Source of the DNA: Microbacteriaceae bacterium
GTDB taxonomy: Bacteria; Actinomycetota; Actinomycetes; Actinomycetales; Microbacteriaceae
DNA length: 55,371 nt
Reading direction: 5' to 3'
NCBI GenBank assembly: GCA_947378555.1
Contig: CANCKM010000001.1
Location: 1-55,371 of the forward strand
Part shown: positions 30,563-39,777 of the stretch, piece after piece
Layout of the letters: the number at the start of each line of letters is the position of its first letter
Position numbering within the stretch: position 1 is the stretch's first letter
Program-made: the position numbers and the translations under genes
Notes under the pieces: model-generated
What the model was told of the DNA's origin: nothing
The model's database searches: none
Seen by the model: only the letters and a program-made list of their open reading frames with translations

Positions 30563-31909
30563 TCAATGGGATTTCTTGCCTCGAATAATCCGACGCAGTT
30601 TCGACCATCTTTCGGCCAGATCCCGTTCTGCACCAATTTCCTTGGGTCGATAATAGGTTTTGCCGGCGGTGGGGCCGTCAAGGTAGGCCTGCTCCAGTAC
30701 CGCCCTGGCATCATCGTGGGGATACAGATAACCAATACCCGCACCGCTGGCTTTTGCACCAGCGTAGTTGGAACTCCGAAGCGCCTTCGGTATGTCGCCA
30801 AAGTTGCCGGCTCGAACATCATCCAAAGCCTCGTTTATGGCCAGGTAGGCGGTGTTCGACTTGGCCGCCAGCGCTAGGTAGATGGTTGCCTCGGCGAGCG
30901 GAATTCGCCCCTCTGGCATGCCGATCAATGCGACAGCTTCGCCAGCTGCAACGGCGATGGATAGGGCGGTGGGGTCGGCAAGACCAATGTCCTCGGCCGC
31001 CAAAATTATTAGCCGCCTCGCAATGAAACGCGGATCTTCGCCCGCCTCAATCATGCGCGCGAGGTAGTGAACAGCGGCATCGGCGTCCGAACCACGAACC
31101 GATTTAATGAATGCGCTGATTACGTCGTAATGCTGATCGCCGTTTTTGTCGTATCGAACCAATGCACGATCGAGTGCCGCGGCAACGTCATCCGAGGTCA
31201 CTGTGACCTGAAAATCGTCGGTGCTGCCACTCAGAGCGTGAATCGCTGCGGCCTCAAGTATTGTCAGAGCCCTTCGCCCATCCCCCGTCGCCAACGCTGT
31301 GATGTGCTCGACCACGCCATCAGCCAGTTGCACCGCTCCCGCGAGGCCTCGAGGGTCACTCACCGCCCGCTCCAGGAGCAGGTTCAGAGACTCGTTTGCG
31401 AGCGGCTCTAGTCGCAGCACCAGCGACCGGCTGAGCAGGGGTGAAATCACGGCGAAAGACGGGTTCTCGGTGGTGGCTGCCATGAGCACAATCCATCCGG
31501 CCTCAACGGCTGGTAATAAAGCGTCTTGCTGAGCCTTGGAAAAACGGTGAATCTCGTCAAGAAACAAAAGCGAACTTAGCCCGAAACCGGCTTTATCGCT
31601 CCTGGCTTTGGCAATGACATCCCGCACCTCTTTTACACCCGAGGTGATAGCGCTCAGTTCCACGAATCGACGTCCGGAACTGCGAGCTACGAGTTGGGCA
31701 ATCGATGTCTTGCCAGTTCCCGGTGGGCCCCAGAGGATTATCGAGGCGTTGCCGGATGGCTTATTGGTTTCTAGGGGAACCGCTAGAGCTGCCAAGGGTG
31801 ATCCAGGCTTCAGCAGGCTTTCTTGGCCAACCAGTTCAGTCAGTTCACGAGGGCGCATCCGCGCTGCCAATGGTGAATCGTTTGCGAAGCGGTTCGATTG
31901 TTCAGACAT
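30563..31909 (-). CDS. rarA: AAA+ ATPase RarA / MgsA (replication-associated recombination protein A)
   Basis: Clamp-loader-like ATPase that acts at stalled replication forks. The Walker A is GPPGTGKTS (residues 61-69) and Walker B is LFLDEIHR (115-122). The C-terminal MgsA tetramerisation domain (about 290-448) is present. An open frame of 33 additional codons upstream reaches into the divergent gene; the ATG at 31909, giving MSEQSNRF, was chosen because AARMRPREL follows, as in the family. TAGCCT ends 7 nt before this ATG and no ribosome binding site is seen. Confidence 0.94.
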   Translation of the reverse strand: MSEQSNRFANDSPLAARMRPRELTELVGQESLLKPGSPLAALAVPLETNKPSGNASIILWGPPGTGKTSIAQLVARSSGRRFVELSAITSGVKEVRDVIAKARSDKAGFGLSSLLFLDEIHRFSKAQQDALLPAVEAGWIVLMAATTENPSFAVISPLLSRSLVLRLEPLANESLNLLLERAVSDPRGLAGAVQLADGVVEHITALATGDGRRALTILEAAAIHALSGSTDDFQVTVTSDDVAAALDRALVRYDKNGDQHYDVISAFIKSVRGSDADAAVHYLARMIEAGEDPRFIARRLIILAAEDIGLADPTALSIAVAAGEAVALIGMPEGRIPLAEATIYLALAAKSNTAYLAINEALDDVRAGNFGDIPKALRSSNYAGAKASGAGIGYLYPHDDARAVLEQAYLDGPTAGKTYYRPKEIGAERDLAERWSKLRRIIRGKKSH

Positions 31910-31916
31910 TATTTTT

Positions 31917-31922
31917 AGGCTA
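31917..31922 (-). promoter_or_regulatory. Candidate -10 box for leaderless rarA
   Basis: TAGCCT is separated from the rarA ATG by the 7-nt AAAAATA, with no Shine-Dalgarno sequence. The 82-nt interval to the divergent cyclophilin gene is the only place for promoters in both directions. Confidence 0.45.
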
Positions 31923-31991
31923 CTCGAACGATGCCGAGAATTTGAAGAATATTGCGTAATATCCATAGGGACCGTATCTGCAGGAGGAATC

Positions 31992-32789
31992 ATGGCCGAC
32001 AAGGGCAATCAGACTAAAGCACAAGCTCAACAGAGGGCTCGTTTGAAGGCGTATGAGGCCAAGCAACAGCTGCTCGGTAGCAAATCTTCTAGGCGTTCAA
32101 AGGACAATCGCCTGGCACTTGGTGTCGGTGTGCTAGCAGTCTTGATTGCTCTTGGCTCGCAACTCAGCTACTTCGGTTTCGGACCGGGTCAACCGACCGC
32201 CTCTCCGACGTCTTCGACAAATGCCTCACCAACGGCGAATCCTCTAGTGCCGAGCGCAGCAATAGCTGAAAACCGTGACTGGACCGGCTCAATGAATGTG
32301 AATGGAACTTCACTCGACTTGACCTTGGACGGTAAGAACGCGCCTCAAGCCACCGCCAACTTCATTGATCTTGCGCGCAAGGGGTTCTTCACGGGCAACA
32401 GTTGCCACCGTCTAACAACAAATGGCATCTACGTCCTCCAGTGTGGTGACCCAAAGGGTGATGGTACCGGTGGCCCGGGCTACAGCTTTGGTCCAATCGA
32501 GAACGTCCCAGCGGCAGATCTCTATGTGACGGGTGATCTTGCCATGGCTCGCCAAAGCAACAACGCCCAAAGCATGGGCAGTCAGTTCTTCATCGTCTAC
32601 AAGGATTCCAACATCCCATCGGATAGCGTTGGCGGATACACGGTGTTCGGCCACGTTTCCGCCAAGCTCAGCGAGGTCATGAAGCCGGTGTTGGCCGCCG
32701 GAGTTTCCGGACTTGATCAGGCCGGAAAGCCTGCCACCGACGGTAAACCAGTTTTGCCAGTAAAAATTGGCGCAATAACCGTAAAATAG
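31992..32789 (+). CDS. Membrane-anchored cyclophilin-type peptidyl-prolyl isomerase
   Basis: A 265-residue protein with a basic cytoplasmic N-terminus (about 1-40), one membrane segment (41-63) and a Ser/Thr/Pro-rich linker (66-90). A cyclophilin domain (about 95-265) faces outward. Cyclophilin signatures are CHRL at the catalytic Arg position, LQCGDPKGDGTGGPGYSF, and SMGSQFFIVY. Tryptophan at the cyclosporin site is not obvious, as usual for bacterial homologues. It probably assists folding of exported proteins. AGGAGG four bases before the ATG at 31992 fixes the start. In Actinobacteria this gene is commonly found near rel. Confidence 0.93.
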   Translation: MADKGNQTKAQAQQRARLKAYEAKQQLLGSKSSRRSKDNRLALGVGVLAVLIALGSQLSYFGFGPGQPTASPTSSTNASPTANPLVPSAAIAENRDWTGSMNVNGTSLDLTLDGKNAPQATANFIDLARKGFFTGNSCHRLTTNGIYVLQCGDPKGDGTGGPGYSFGPIENVPAADLYVTGDLAMARQSNNAQSMGSQFFIVYKDSNIPSDSVGGYTVFGHVSAKLSEVMKPVLAAGVSGLDQAGKPATDGKPVLPVKIGAITVK

Positions 32790-32801
32790 CAGTTAACCAC
32801 C

Positions 32802-32819
32802 GGTTCGCTCAGGCGAATC
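32802..32819 (+). other. Short stem-loop between the cyclophilin and DUF349 genes
   Basis: GGTTCGC-TCAG-GCGAATC forms a 7-bp stem (one G-T pair) with a 4-nt loop in the 49-nt gap. No T run follows, so it is at best a weak attenuator or RNA-processing element. Confidence 0.3.
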
Positions 32820-32838
32820 TCAATCTCAGGAGTACACC

Positions 32839-34077
32839 TTGACAACCCCAACCTCAGCCTTCGGCCGCGTCGATGACGAGAATCACGTATTTGTTGTCGA
32901 GGAAGGTAACGAGCGTCAGGTTGGTCAGTACCCTGGAGTCTCTCCTGCAGACGCATTAGCCTATTTCGAGCGAAAGTTTGCTGACCTGGAGGCTCAAGTG
33001 AGACTGCTTGAGCAGCGCGTGGCAATCAAGGCTGACCCACAGGGGCTAAAGAAGTCTCTAACTAAGCTCGCTGAGGATCTGGTTGAGCCAGCAGCTGTCG
33101 GCAACCTTGCCGAATTGCGCCGAAGGCTTGCAAACGTGTCTGGCAAAATCGACGAACTCTTCGCGGCAAAGCAAGAGGCCAACAAGGAAGTCGTGCAAGA
33201 AGCGCTTGCCGCTAGAACCAAGATTGCCGAGAAGGCCGAAGAAATCGCGGCCCGAGACGTAAGCAAGGTTCAATGGAAGTCCTCAACTGTCGAACTAACC
33301 GAACTCTTTGACACCTGGCAGGCTGCTCAAAAATCCGGTCCAAAGTTGCCAAAAACCGAAGCCGACGCCATTTGGAAGCGATTCTCGGTCGCTCGCACCA
33401 AGTTCGAATCGGCTAAGCGCCAACACTTCGCCGCTCTCGATGCCGCGAACAAGGCCACCAAGAGCAAGAAAAACGAAATCGTCACACAGGCAGAGTTGCT
33501 CGTTGCCAAGGGTGCGGATGCAATCACCGATTACCGCAAGCTCCTTGATGAGTGGAAGCTTGCCGGCCGATCAAACGGCAAATCGGATGACGAACTTTGG
33601 GCTCGCTTCAAAGCCGCCGGTGATGCTATCTACGAAGCAAAGTCATCGATTGTTGCTGAGGAAAACACCGAGCAGAGCGCCAACCTAGCCGTCAAGCTCG
33701 AGTTGCTCAAAGAGGCGTCAACCATCGATCCAGCAAAGGATTTGGCCGAAGCAAAACGCCTTCTGCTAGCAATTCAGAAGCGCTGGGAAAAAGCCGGACG
33801 CGTTCCGAAAGACAAACTACGAGACACCGAAGACAAGCTTCGCGCAATCGAATCTAAGGTCAAAAAGGCTGAGGAAGACAACTGGCGCAAAACCGATCCA
33901 TCGACGATTGAGCGAACCAACAGCGTGCTCGGTCAGCTAGAAGAGTCGATCACCAAGCTAGAGAATGAACTTGTTGCCGCGAAGGCGTCGAAAGACAAAT
34001 CCAAGGTTGAAGCTGCCGAGTCTGCTCTGGCGGCACGGAAGGCCTGGCTCGAAGTTGTTCGTGCCGCTTCCAACTAA
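32839..34077 (+). CDS. DUF349 domain coiled-coil protein
   Basis: A 412-residue, highly charged, almost entirely helical protein containing repeats of the DUF349 type (aromatic-containing helices such as DELWARFKAAGDAIYEAK and DAIWKRFSVARTKFESAK, about 75 residues apart). Length and composition fit the actinobacterial DUF349 family. Its function is not established. The start is TTG, with CAGGAG about 6 nt upstream. No signal peptide or membrane segment is visible, so it is cytoplasmic. It follows the cyclophilin gene by 49 nt and may be co-transcribed with it. Confidence 0.85.
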   Translation: MTTPTSAFGRVDDENHVFVVEEGNERQVGQYPGVSPADALAYFERKFADLEAQVRLLEQRVAIKADPQGLKKSLTKLAEDLVEPAAVGNLAELRRRLANVSGKIDELFAAKQEANKEVVQEALAARTKIAEKAEEIAARDVSKVQWKSSTVELTELFDTWQAAQKSGPKLPKTEADAIWKRFSVARTKFESAKRQHFAALDAANKATKSKKNEIVTQAELLVAKGADAITDYRKLLDEWKLAGRSNGKSDDELWARFKAAGDAIYEAKSSIVAEENTEQSANLAVKLELLKEASTIDPAKDLAEAKRLLLAIQKRWEKAGRVPKDKLRDTEDKLRAIESKVKKAEEDNWRKTDPSTIERTNSVLGQLEESITKLENELVAAKASKDKSKVEAAESALAARKAWLEVVRAASN

Positions 34078-34093
34078 TTCTCCACAGTAATTT

Positions 34094-34118
34094 GTGCTGA
34101 CGGCTGCAGAGCCGGCAC
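34094..34118 (+). other. Bulged inverted repeat after the DUF349 gene
   Basis: GTGC-(TGA)-CGGCT-GCAG-AGCCG-GCAC folds as a 9-bp stem with a 3-nt bulge. The sequence after it is not T-rich, so it would be a poor intrinsic terminator; it may still mark the end of the DUF349 transcript. Confidence 0.4.
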
Positions 34119-34137
34119 ATGAGGCACTATTGCATGC

Positions 34138-34398
34138 ATGAAGTTAGAGATCTTTAATCGCGATGGATACTGGTCTGAGGCGGAACTTTTCGCTCTCAGA
34201 ATCGATGACGAACTCGTTCCATACGAACGCGCTTTTGTGCCACTGGATTTCTTAGACTCCCCCGGCCTGCGCTCTCAATACCTGAAATTACACTTTAGGT
34301 CCGCAGCTCGCCCAACTGGCAGAACCCTAGATTGGGTGCGCAACGGAGGAAAGTTGGCCTCCGAGATCACGCTTTTGGGGCCAGTCAAGAAGCTCTAG
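34138..34398 (+). CDS. Small conserved-looking protein of unknown function
   Basis: I do not recognise this 86-residue protein. It starts [20 protein letters not shown] and contains a middle block [18 protein letters not shown] and a basic region [19 protein letters not shown]. No membrane segment, Cys or enzymatic motif is visible. Codon use resembles the neighbours. Its stop codon and that of the converging rel gene share the palindrome CTAG. No clear ribosome binding site precedes the ATG. A short regulatory or DNA-associated role is possible but not supported by a motif. Confidence 0.6.
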   Translation: MKLEIFNRDGYWSEAELFALRIDDELVPYERAFVPLDFLDSPGLRSQYLKLHFRSAARPTGRTLDWVRNGGKLASEITLLGPVKKL

Positions 34399-36641
34399 TT
34401 ATTGTTCACTCGATATACGTCGTAGACGTTGTCAATGCGACGAACAGCATTCAACAGGTGGTCAAGCAGGGTCGCGTCGCCCATTTCAAAGACGAAGCGA
34501 CTGAGAGCAACCCGGTCACTGCGTGTGGAAACCGAAGCGGACAGGATATTTACGTGATGCTCAGAAAGAACGCGAGTGACATCAGATAGCAATCCGCCGC
34601 GATCCAACGCCTCAATTTGAATTTGCACTAGGAACAGACTCTTGGAAGTCGGGGCCCAACTAACCTCCATCATTCGCTCTGGCTGCTTGGAGAGAGACTC
34701 AATGTTTTTGCAGTCGGAGCGATGAACGGAAACACCGGATCCTCGGGTCACCCAACCCACGATGTCATCACCAGGCACCGGAGTGCAGCAGCGTGCCAAC
34801 TTCACGAGAACATCGGAATCACCCTTAACCAGAACCCCGGAATCATTCGAACGCAACCGATTGGCGCTTCGCGGTTTCGTAGGAAGCTCGAATGGTTGCT
34901 CAAAAGAATCGTCCTCTTGCACGAGGGCCGCGGTGAGCTTCTCAACGACCGAGGAAGCCGACACTCGAGCATCACCAATCGCTGCGTAAAGACCCGCCAC
35001 ATCGGTGAGGTGAAGATCAAAAGCGATCTTCCCAAGTGATTCCGGCGACATCAATCTTTGAAGTGGGAGGTTCTGTTTGCGCAATACTTTGGCGAGAGCA
35101 TCGCGGCCATGCTCGATGGCTTCATCGCGGCGCCCAACGGCAAACCACTGCTTGATCTTGGCTCTGGCACGCGGTGATTTGACGAAGTTAAGCCAATCCT
35201 GGCTGGGGCCGGCCTCGGGCGATTTAGAGGTGAAAACTTCCACGACGTCACCGGACTGCAGTGCGCTCTCGAGCGGCACAAGCCTTCCATTCACCTTTGC
35301 ACCCATGGTTCTGTGCCCAACCTCGGTGTGAACCGCGTAGGCAAAATCAACCGGAGTTGCACCCGAGGCCAGACCGATTACTCGGCCCTTGGGGGTGAAT
35401 ACATAGACCTCCTTCGCTCCAATTTCGAAGCGAAGTGAATCTAAAAACTCCGATGGATCTTGGGTTTCGGCCTGCCAGTCACTCAGGTGCTTCAACCAGG
35501 CTAGGTCGTCTTCCCCACTGGCACCCTTGCCAACTTGTTCCTTGTACTTCCAGTGAGCCGCCACGCCGTACTCGGCTCGCTGATGCATCTCATGCGTTCG
35601 AATTTGAATCTCAACGGCTCTTCCCTGAGGGCCAACCACGGTCGTGTGGAGTGACTGGTAAAGGTTGAACTTGGGCATGGCAATGTAGTCTTTGAATCTT
35701 CCGGGCACCGGATTCCAGCGCGCATGTATCGCGCCTAGGATCGCGTAGCAGTCACGCACCGTGTTAACCAGAACCCGAACGCCGACAAGATCATAAATGT
35801 CGTCGAACTCACGGCCCCTAACCACCATTTTTTGGTAGATGCTGTAATACTGCTTGGGTCGCCCAGCGACCTTTCCCTTGATTTTGGCTTCACGCAAATC
35901 CGCTTCGATGTTGTCGATAATGCCAGTGATGAATTCCTCACGCTTTGGAGTGCGCTGCCGAACCAAATTGACGATCTCTTCGTAAACCTTGGGATACAGC
36001 ACCTCAAACGAAATGTCTTCAAGTTCCCACTTGATGGTATTTATACCTAGGCGATGTGCCAGCGGGGCGTAAATCTCGAGTGTCTCTTGCGCTTTCCTGC
36101 GGGCGCTTTCTGCCGGTACGAAACCCCAGGTTCTGGCGTTGTGAAGGCGGTCAGCAAGCTTGATGACCAACACCCGGATGTCCTTAGACATTGCAACGAC
36201 CATCTTGCGAACGGTTTCGGCCTGAGCCGCGTCGCCGAACTTGACCTTGTCCAGTTTGGTTACACCGTCTACCAGCATGGCCACTTCAGGGCCAAAATCC
36301 TTCTCCAGATTGCCCAGTTTGTACTCGGTGTCCTCCACCGTGTCATGCAAGAGAGCAGCTGCCAGGGTCACCGGCCCAATGCCCAGATCCGCGAGTATTT
36401 GAGCTACGGCAAGTGGGTGAGTTATGTATGGCTCACCACTTCGGCGCACCTGTTCACGGTGCGCCTCTTCTGCGACTACGAAGGCCCGCTCGATGATGCT
36501 CAAATCGGCTTTTGGGTGATTGGACTTAGCGACTCGAAGAATTTCGGCGAGTTGGGGTGCATATGGTCCAGAACGCGCAAACAACCTCGGCAGCCTGCTT
36601 CGCAGAACGCCCATGCTTCCGGTTGGGGTCACGTCAGACAA
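34395..36641 (-). CDS. relA: Bifunctional (p)ppGpp synthetase/hydrolase (Rel)
   Basis: Controls the stringent response. The 748-residue protein has the HD hydrolase domain (LLHDTVEDT, residues 97-105), the synthetase domain ([10 protein letters not shown], then [15 protein letters not shown]), a TGS domain (about 420-480), a helical/CC-type region with [10 protein letters not shown], and a C-terminal ACT domain (about 670-748). The RxKD form and the intact HD motif indicate a bifunctional actinobacterial Rel. The start is TTG with AGGAAGGG 8 nt upstream; GTG and ATG codons a few residues later are alternatives. It follows secF with a 48-nt gap and converges on the small gene above. Confidence 0.96.
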   Translation of the reverse strand: MSDVTPTGSMGVLRSRLPRLFARSGPYAPQLAEILRVAKSNHPKADLSIIERAFVVAEEAHREQVRRSGEPYITHPLAVAQILADLGIGPVTLAAALLHDTVEDTEYKLGNLEKDFGPEVAMLVDGVTKLDKVKFGDAAQAETVRKMVVAMSKDIRVLVIKLADRLHNARTWGFVPAESARRKAQETLEIYAPLAHRLGINTIKWELEDISFEVLYPKVYEEIVNLVRQRTPKREEFITGIIDNIEADLREAKIKGKVAGRPKQYYSIYQKMVVRGREFDDIYDLVGVRVLVNTVRDCYAILGAIHARWNPVPGRFKDYIAMPKFNLYQSLHTTVVGPQGRAVEIQIRTHEMHQRAEYGVAAHWKYKEQVGKGASGEDDLAWLKHLSDWQAETQDPSEFLDSLRFEIGAKEVYVFTPKGRVIGLASGATPVDFAYAVHTEVGHRTMGAKVNGRLVPLESALQSGDVVEVFTSKSPEAGPSQDWLNFVKSPRARAKIKQWFAVGRRDEAIEHGRDALAKVLRKQNLPLQRLMSPESLGKIAFDLHLTDVAGLYAAIGDARVSASSVVEKLTAALVQEDDSFEQPFELPTKPRSANRLRSNDSGVLVKGDSDVLVKLARCCTPVPGDDIVGWVTRGSGVSVHRSDCKNIESLSKQPERMMEVSWAPTSKSLFLVQIQIEALDRGGLLSDVTRVLSEHHVNILSASVSTRSDRVALSRFVFEMGDATLLDHLLNAVRRIDNVYDVYRVNNN

Positions 36642-36662
36642 ATCGAAGACCCTTCCTGTCGA

Positions 36663-36679
36663 GGTAGGTCTAGCCTACC
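36663..36679 (-). promoter_or_regulatory. Inverted repeat in the secF-rel gap
   Basis: GGTAGG-TCTAG-CCTACC (plus-strand reading) is a perfect 6-bp inverted repeat with a 5-nt spacer between the secF stop and the rel TTG, 21 nt before the rel start. There is no T run. It could be an operator for rel or a small RNA hairpin; the sequence alone cannot decide. Confidence 0.4.
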
Positions 36680-36689
36680 CCGAGAGCAT

Positions 36690-37661
36690 TTATCGGCTAG
36701 CTAGCACCTTATCGGCTGCTTCTTTGAACTTCTTATCACCCGAGCGGAAAGTCGCGTACAGCGGCGCGGCAATGAAGATCGTCGAATAGGTGCCAACAAT
36801 AATTCCGATGAAGAGGGCAAGTGCAATGTCGCGAAGGGTACCCGCGCCCAATACAACCGCTCCGATAAACAGAATCGAAGCCACGGGAAGCACGGCAACA
36901 ACCGAAGTGTTGATGGAGCGCACCAGCGTTTGGTTGATGGCAAGGTTGACGCGCTCAACAAACGTAGCGCTCTTGCTGAACTCAACCTCGAAGGTGTTTT
37001 CACGAATTTTATCGAACACCACGACTGTGTCGTAGAGCGAGTAACCGAGAATGGTAAGGAATCCGATTACGGCGGCCGGAGTGACCTCGAAACCCAGCGC
37101 TCCGTAAATTCCGGCCGTCAGGATTAGGTCATGCAAGAGAGCCACGACAGCCGCCATCGACATTTTCAAGGTTCTGAAGTAAAGAGCCATCAAAACGGCA
37201 GCCAGAATGATGAAGACAACGAGACCGTTGATGGCCTTACCAGTCACATCGGTACCCCAGTTTGCTCCGATGAATGAGCTGGCGACCGCAGAGGATTCGA
37301 TGTTGTATGCCTTGGCAAGAGCCTGACGAACGTCTTCTGAAACCTGAGCCTCGAGTTGCTTGGTCTGCACTCGCACCGTATCGGCGCCAATAGTCGTGAC
37401 CACTGGGAACTTATCAGCCACCACCGAGTTGACCGCGTCAACGGCGAGGGATGTGCTCTTAGATGCCCCACCAGAGACTAGAAACTCTGAGCCACCGACG
37501 AACTCGATGCCGATGTTAAAGCCACCTCGAGCAATCGGAATGAGTACGGCAAGGATAACCATGATGCCGGCAACACCGAACCAAACCTTGCGACGACCAA
37601 CAAAATCAATCGAGCGGCTACCGCTGTAGAGTGCGTTTCCAAAATCGCTGAAGCGTGACAT
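36690..37661 (-). CDS. secF: Protein translocase subunit SecF
   Basis: Works with SecD to use the proton motive force for the late stage of Sec-dependent export. The 323-residue protein has six membrane segments (first at about 26-46) and a periplasm-side domain between segments 1 and 2 (about 50-135). The family block GYSLYDTVVVFDKIREN lies near residue 210. It overlaps secD by one base. The apt gene that often separates secF and rel in Actinobacteria is not present. Confidence 0.96.
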   Translation of the reverse strand: MSRFSDFGNALYSGSRSIDFVGRRKVWFGVAGIMVILAVLIPIARGGFNIGIEFVGGSEFLVSGGASKSTSLAVDAVNSVVADKFPVVTTIGADTVRVQTKQLEAQVSEDVRQALAKAYNIESSAVASSFIGANWGTDVTGKAINGLVVFIILAAVLMALYFRTLKMSMAAVVALLHDLILTAGIYGALGFEVTPAAVIGFLTILGYSLYDTVVVFDKIRENTFEVEFSKSATFVERVNLAINQTLVRSINTSVVAVLPVASILFIGAVVLGAGTLRDIALALFIGIIVGTYSTIFIAAPLYATFRSGDKKFKEAADKVLASR

Positions 37662-39415
37662 TATTTGTCGTCTCCTGACACATCGCTGTTATTTCCGACC
37701 ACTGAGCTAAGGGCATCTGCTGCCTTGCGCTCGGCAATAGTTTGACGCTTAGAAGCTTCCTTGGAAGCACTTGCCACCTTGGAACCAGGAACGGCCTCTG
37801 CCACTGCAAAGTTGCGGCGACTAACGAAGCTGGTCAGGGCTAGAACCTTAGAATCGAATCCCGACCATGGGTGGCCCGAACTGAAGAACCTTGTTTGTGC
37901 CAACACCTGCAACATCGGGTGCGTGAACAGCGCTACGACTATGAGGTCGATCAGTGTTGTGAGGCCCAGGGTGAATGCAAAGCCCTTGACGTTTCCAACC
38001 GTTAGCAAGAAAAGCACAACGGCTGCCAAAAGGTTAACCGCATCGCTAACGATGATCGTTCTAACGGCACGACGCCACCCTTGCTCGACGGCGGCTGGAA
38101 GTGCACGTCCATCACGAAGTTCGTCACGAACTCGCTCGAAATAAACGATGAACGAGTCGGCCGTAATACCGATGGCAACAATCAGACCGGCGATGCCCGA
38201 TAGGGAAAGACGGTACCCCTGACGCCAAGACAGGATGTCAATAGCGAGGTAGGTGAGCAGAGCGGCAACCGAAAGTGATCCGATGGTTACGATGGCTAGA
38301 CCGCGGTATTGAATCACCGAGTAAACGATAACTAGCAACAGACCGATGAATCCGGCCAGCAGACCGCTGGAGAGTTGAGAAGTACCAAGGGTTGCCGAGA
38401 TGTTTTCTTGACTTTGTACCTCGAAGCTAATCGGCAGTGATCCATACTTCAGCTGATCGGCGAGGTTTCTGGAACTCTCCTTGGTAAAGCTTCCGCTGAT
38501 TTCTGCCGAACCGGTGGTGATTACTGCATTGGTGCTAGGAGCGGTAATCACGTATCCATCGAGAGTGACGGCGAATCGGTTTCGAGGATCAGTTAGCGGG
38601 AAGAGTCTTTCGGTGACCTTGGCGAACGCCTTGGTTCCGACCGGCTTGAAATTGAGGTTGATGACCCACTCGTTCGTGGTTGCGCCGGTGGATGTGGTTT
38701 TTGTGGTCGCCTGAGCATTGTCAATGTCAACGCCCTTAACTTCTACCGGCCCGAGAATGTACTTCTCGGCTCGGGTCGAGCTACAGGTTACAATGGCCTT
38801 CTTTGGGTCATCAATTTGACCCGGTGCGCGGAACTCCTTGGAGCAATCCAGGGCCTCATACTGTGCCTGAAGTTCCTTGCTCACCCAGTTGAGGTCGCTG
38901 CCATCGGTTGGGCTCGCACTCGAAGTAGCCACGGGTGTGGTCGCCGGCTGTGTCGGCGTTGCCGACGGGCTGGCTGAGCCACCAACTGCCGCTGAAGTAC
39001 CTGCCGACGCAAGAATCACTGGTCTGAAGTCCAACGTGGCGCTGCTACGAATCAACTTCAGGGTGTTGTCATCTGGGATACCCGGAATCGAAACCACGAT
39101 CTTGTCATTGCCCTGAGTGTTGATTTGAGCTTCGCTTACACCGGTGCCGTCGACACGTTGGCGAATGATGTTCACGGCCTGACTGAGATTGTCCTGAGTC
39201 AGCTTCTGCCCGGTGGTCAAGAGCGGAGAAAGGATGATTTGGGTTCCACCCTGAAGGTCAAGACCAAGCTTTGGAGTCCAAGCCGCCTTGGTTTCAGGAG
39301 TGGTACCCCCGTAAATCGAACCCAGGCCGACAATGCTCGCGAAAATAGCACTGATAACGCCTAGCCAAACTAGGCGCCTGATTGCGCCTTTTACAACACC
39401 AGATGATTCAGACAA
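37661..39415 (-). CDS. secD: Protein translocase subunit SecD
   Basis: SecD (584 aa) forms the membrane complex with SecF and YajC that assists protein export. It has an N-terminal membrane segment (about 14-34), a long extracytoplasmic P1 domain with LGLDLQGGTQI (near 49-59), and five C-terminal membrane segments from about 345. A Ser/Thr/Pro/Ala-rich stretch at about 138-172 is an actinobacteria-style insert in P1. IGITADSFIVYFERVRDE is the conserved SecD motif. The start is TTG; the gene lies 14 nt after yajC. Confidence 0.96.
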   Translation of the reverse strand: MSESSGVVKGAIRRLVWLGVISAIFASIVGLGSIYGGTTPETKAAWTPKLGLDLQGGTQIILSPLLTTGQKLTQDNLSQAVNIIRQRVDGTGVSEAQINTQGNDKIVVSIPGIPDDNTLKLIRSSATLDFRPVILASAGTSAAVGGSASPSATPTQPATTPVATSSASPTDGSDLNWVSKELQAQYEALDCSKEFRAPGQIDDPKKAIVTCSSTRAEKYILGPVEVKGVDIDNAQATTKTTSTGATTNEWVINLNFKPVGTKAFAKVTERLFPLTDPRNRFAVTLDGYVITAPSTNAVITTGSAEISGSFTKESSRNLADQLKYGSLPISFEVQSQENISATLGTSQLSSGLLAGFIGLLLVIVYSVIQYRGLAIVTIGSLSVAALLTYLAIDILSWRQGYRLSLSGIAGLIVAIGITADSFIVYFERVRDELRDGRALPAAVEQGWRRAVRTIIVSDAVNLLAAVVLFLLTVGNVKGFAFTLGLTTLIDLIVVALFTHPMLQVLAQTRFFSSGHPWSGFDSKVLALTSFVSRRNFAVAEAVPGSKVASASKEASKRQTIAERKAADALSSVVGNNSDVSGDDK

Positions 39416-39429
39416 GACAAATACCCCTG

Positions 39430-39711
39430 TTACTCGGCCGAAGATTCGGCAATAATTTCGGCTGGAGCATCAACAACGCGCACGGCGCCTTTGATTACGG
39501 TCATTTTATTTTTGGGTGCAGTCTCGATGGTCACTCGATCTTCATCGATTGAGGTGATAGTCCCGAAAATTCCAGAGGTCAACATGACCTTCGCGCCAAC
39601 CTGGAGCTTCGACTCTAGGTCTGCGGCCTGCTTCTTGCGCTTGCGCGAACTAAAGAACATCATTGCCAGAAGACCGACAAGCAATATTGGAAGAAGTATG
39701 TCCTGATTCAT
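39430..39711 (-). CDS. yajC: Preprotein translocase subunit YajC
   Basis: Small membrane partner of SecDF (93 aa). One N-terminal membrane segment (about residues 5-21) is followed by the basic FSSRKRKKQ and a KOW-like beta-rich domain including GAKVMLTSGIFGTI. The yajC-secD-secF order is conserved. A TATAAT box lies in the gap upstream. Confidence 0.93.
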   Translation of the reverse strand: MNQDILLPILLVGLLAMMFFSSRKRKKQAADLESKLQVGAKVMLTSGIFGTITSIDEDRVTIETAPKNKMTVIKGAVRVVDAPAEIIAESSAE

Positions 39712-39754
39712 GTGTTCACGCCTTAGGGATGTTGAGTGGCTTTGCGCCTTGTCG

Positions 39755-39760
39755 ATTATA
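39755..39760 (-). promoter_or_regulatory. Candidate -10 box for yajC-secD-secF
   Basis: A perfect TATAAT lies in the 66-nt ruvB-yajC gap, about 44 nt before the yajC ATG. A TTGACT sits immediately upstream, too close to be its -35; no well-spaced -35 is visible. It is likely the promoter for the secretion genes. Confidence 0.5.
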
Positions 39761-39777
39761 AGTCAAAGTTGTAGCGG

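Noticed and set aside
31910-32008. 33-codon N-terminal extension of rarA
   Set aside because: It runs antisense through the divergent cyclophilin promoter region and start, and the RarA family begins near the ATG at 31909.
36054-36704. 216-codon plus-strand open frame antisense to rel
   Set aside because: It shadows a full-length conserved gene, and its translation has Cys/Arg/His-rich, domain-free composition.
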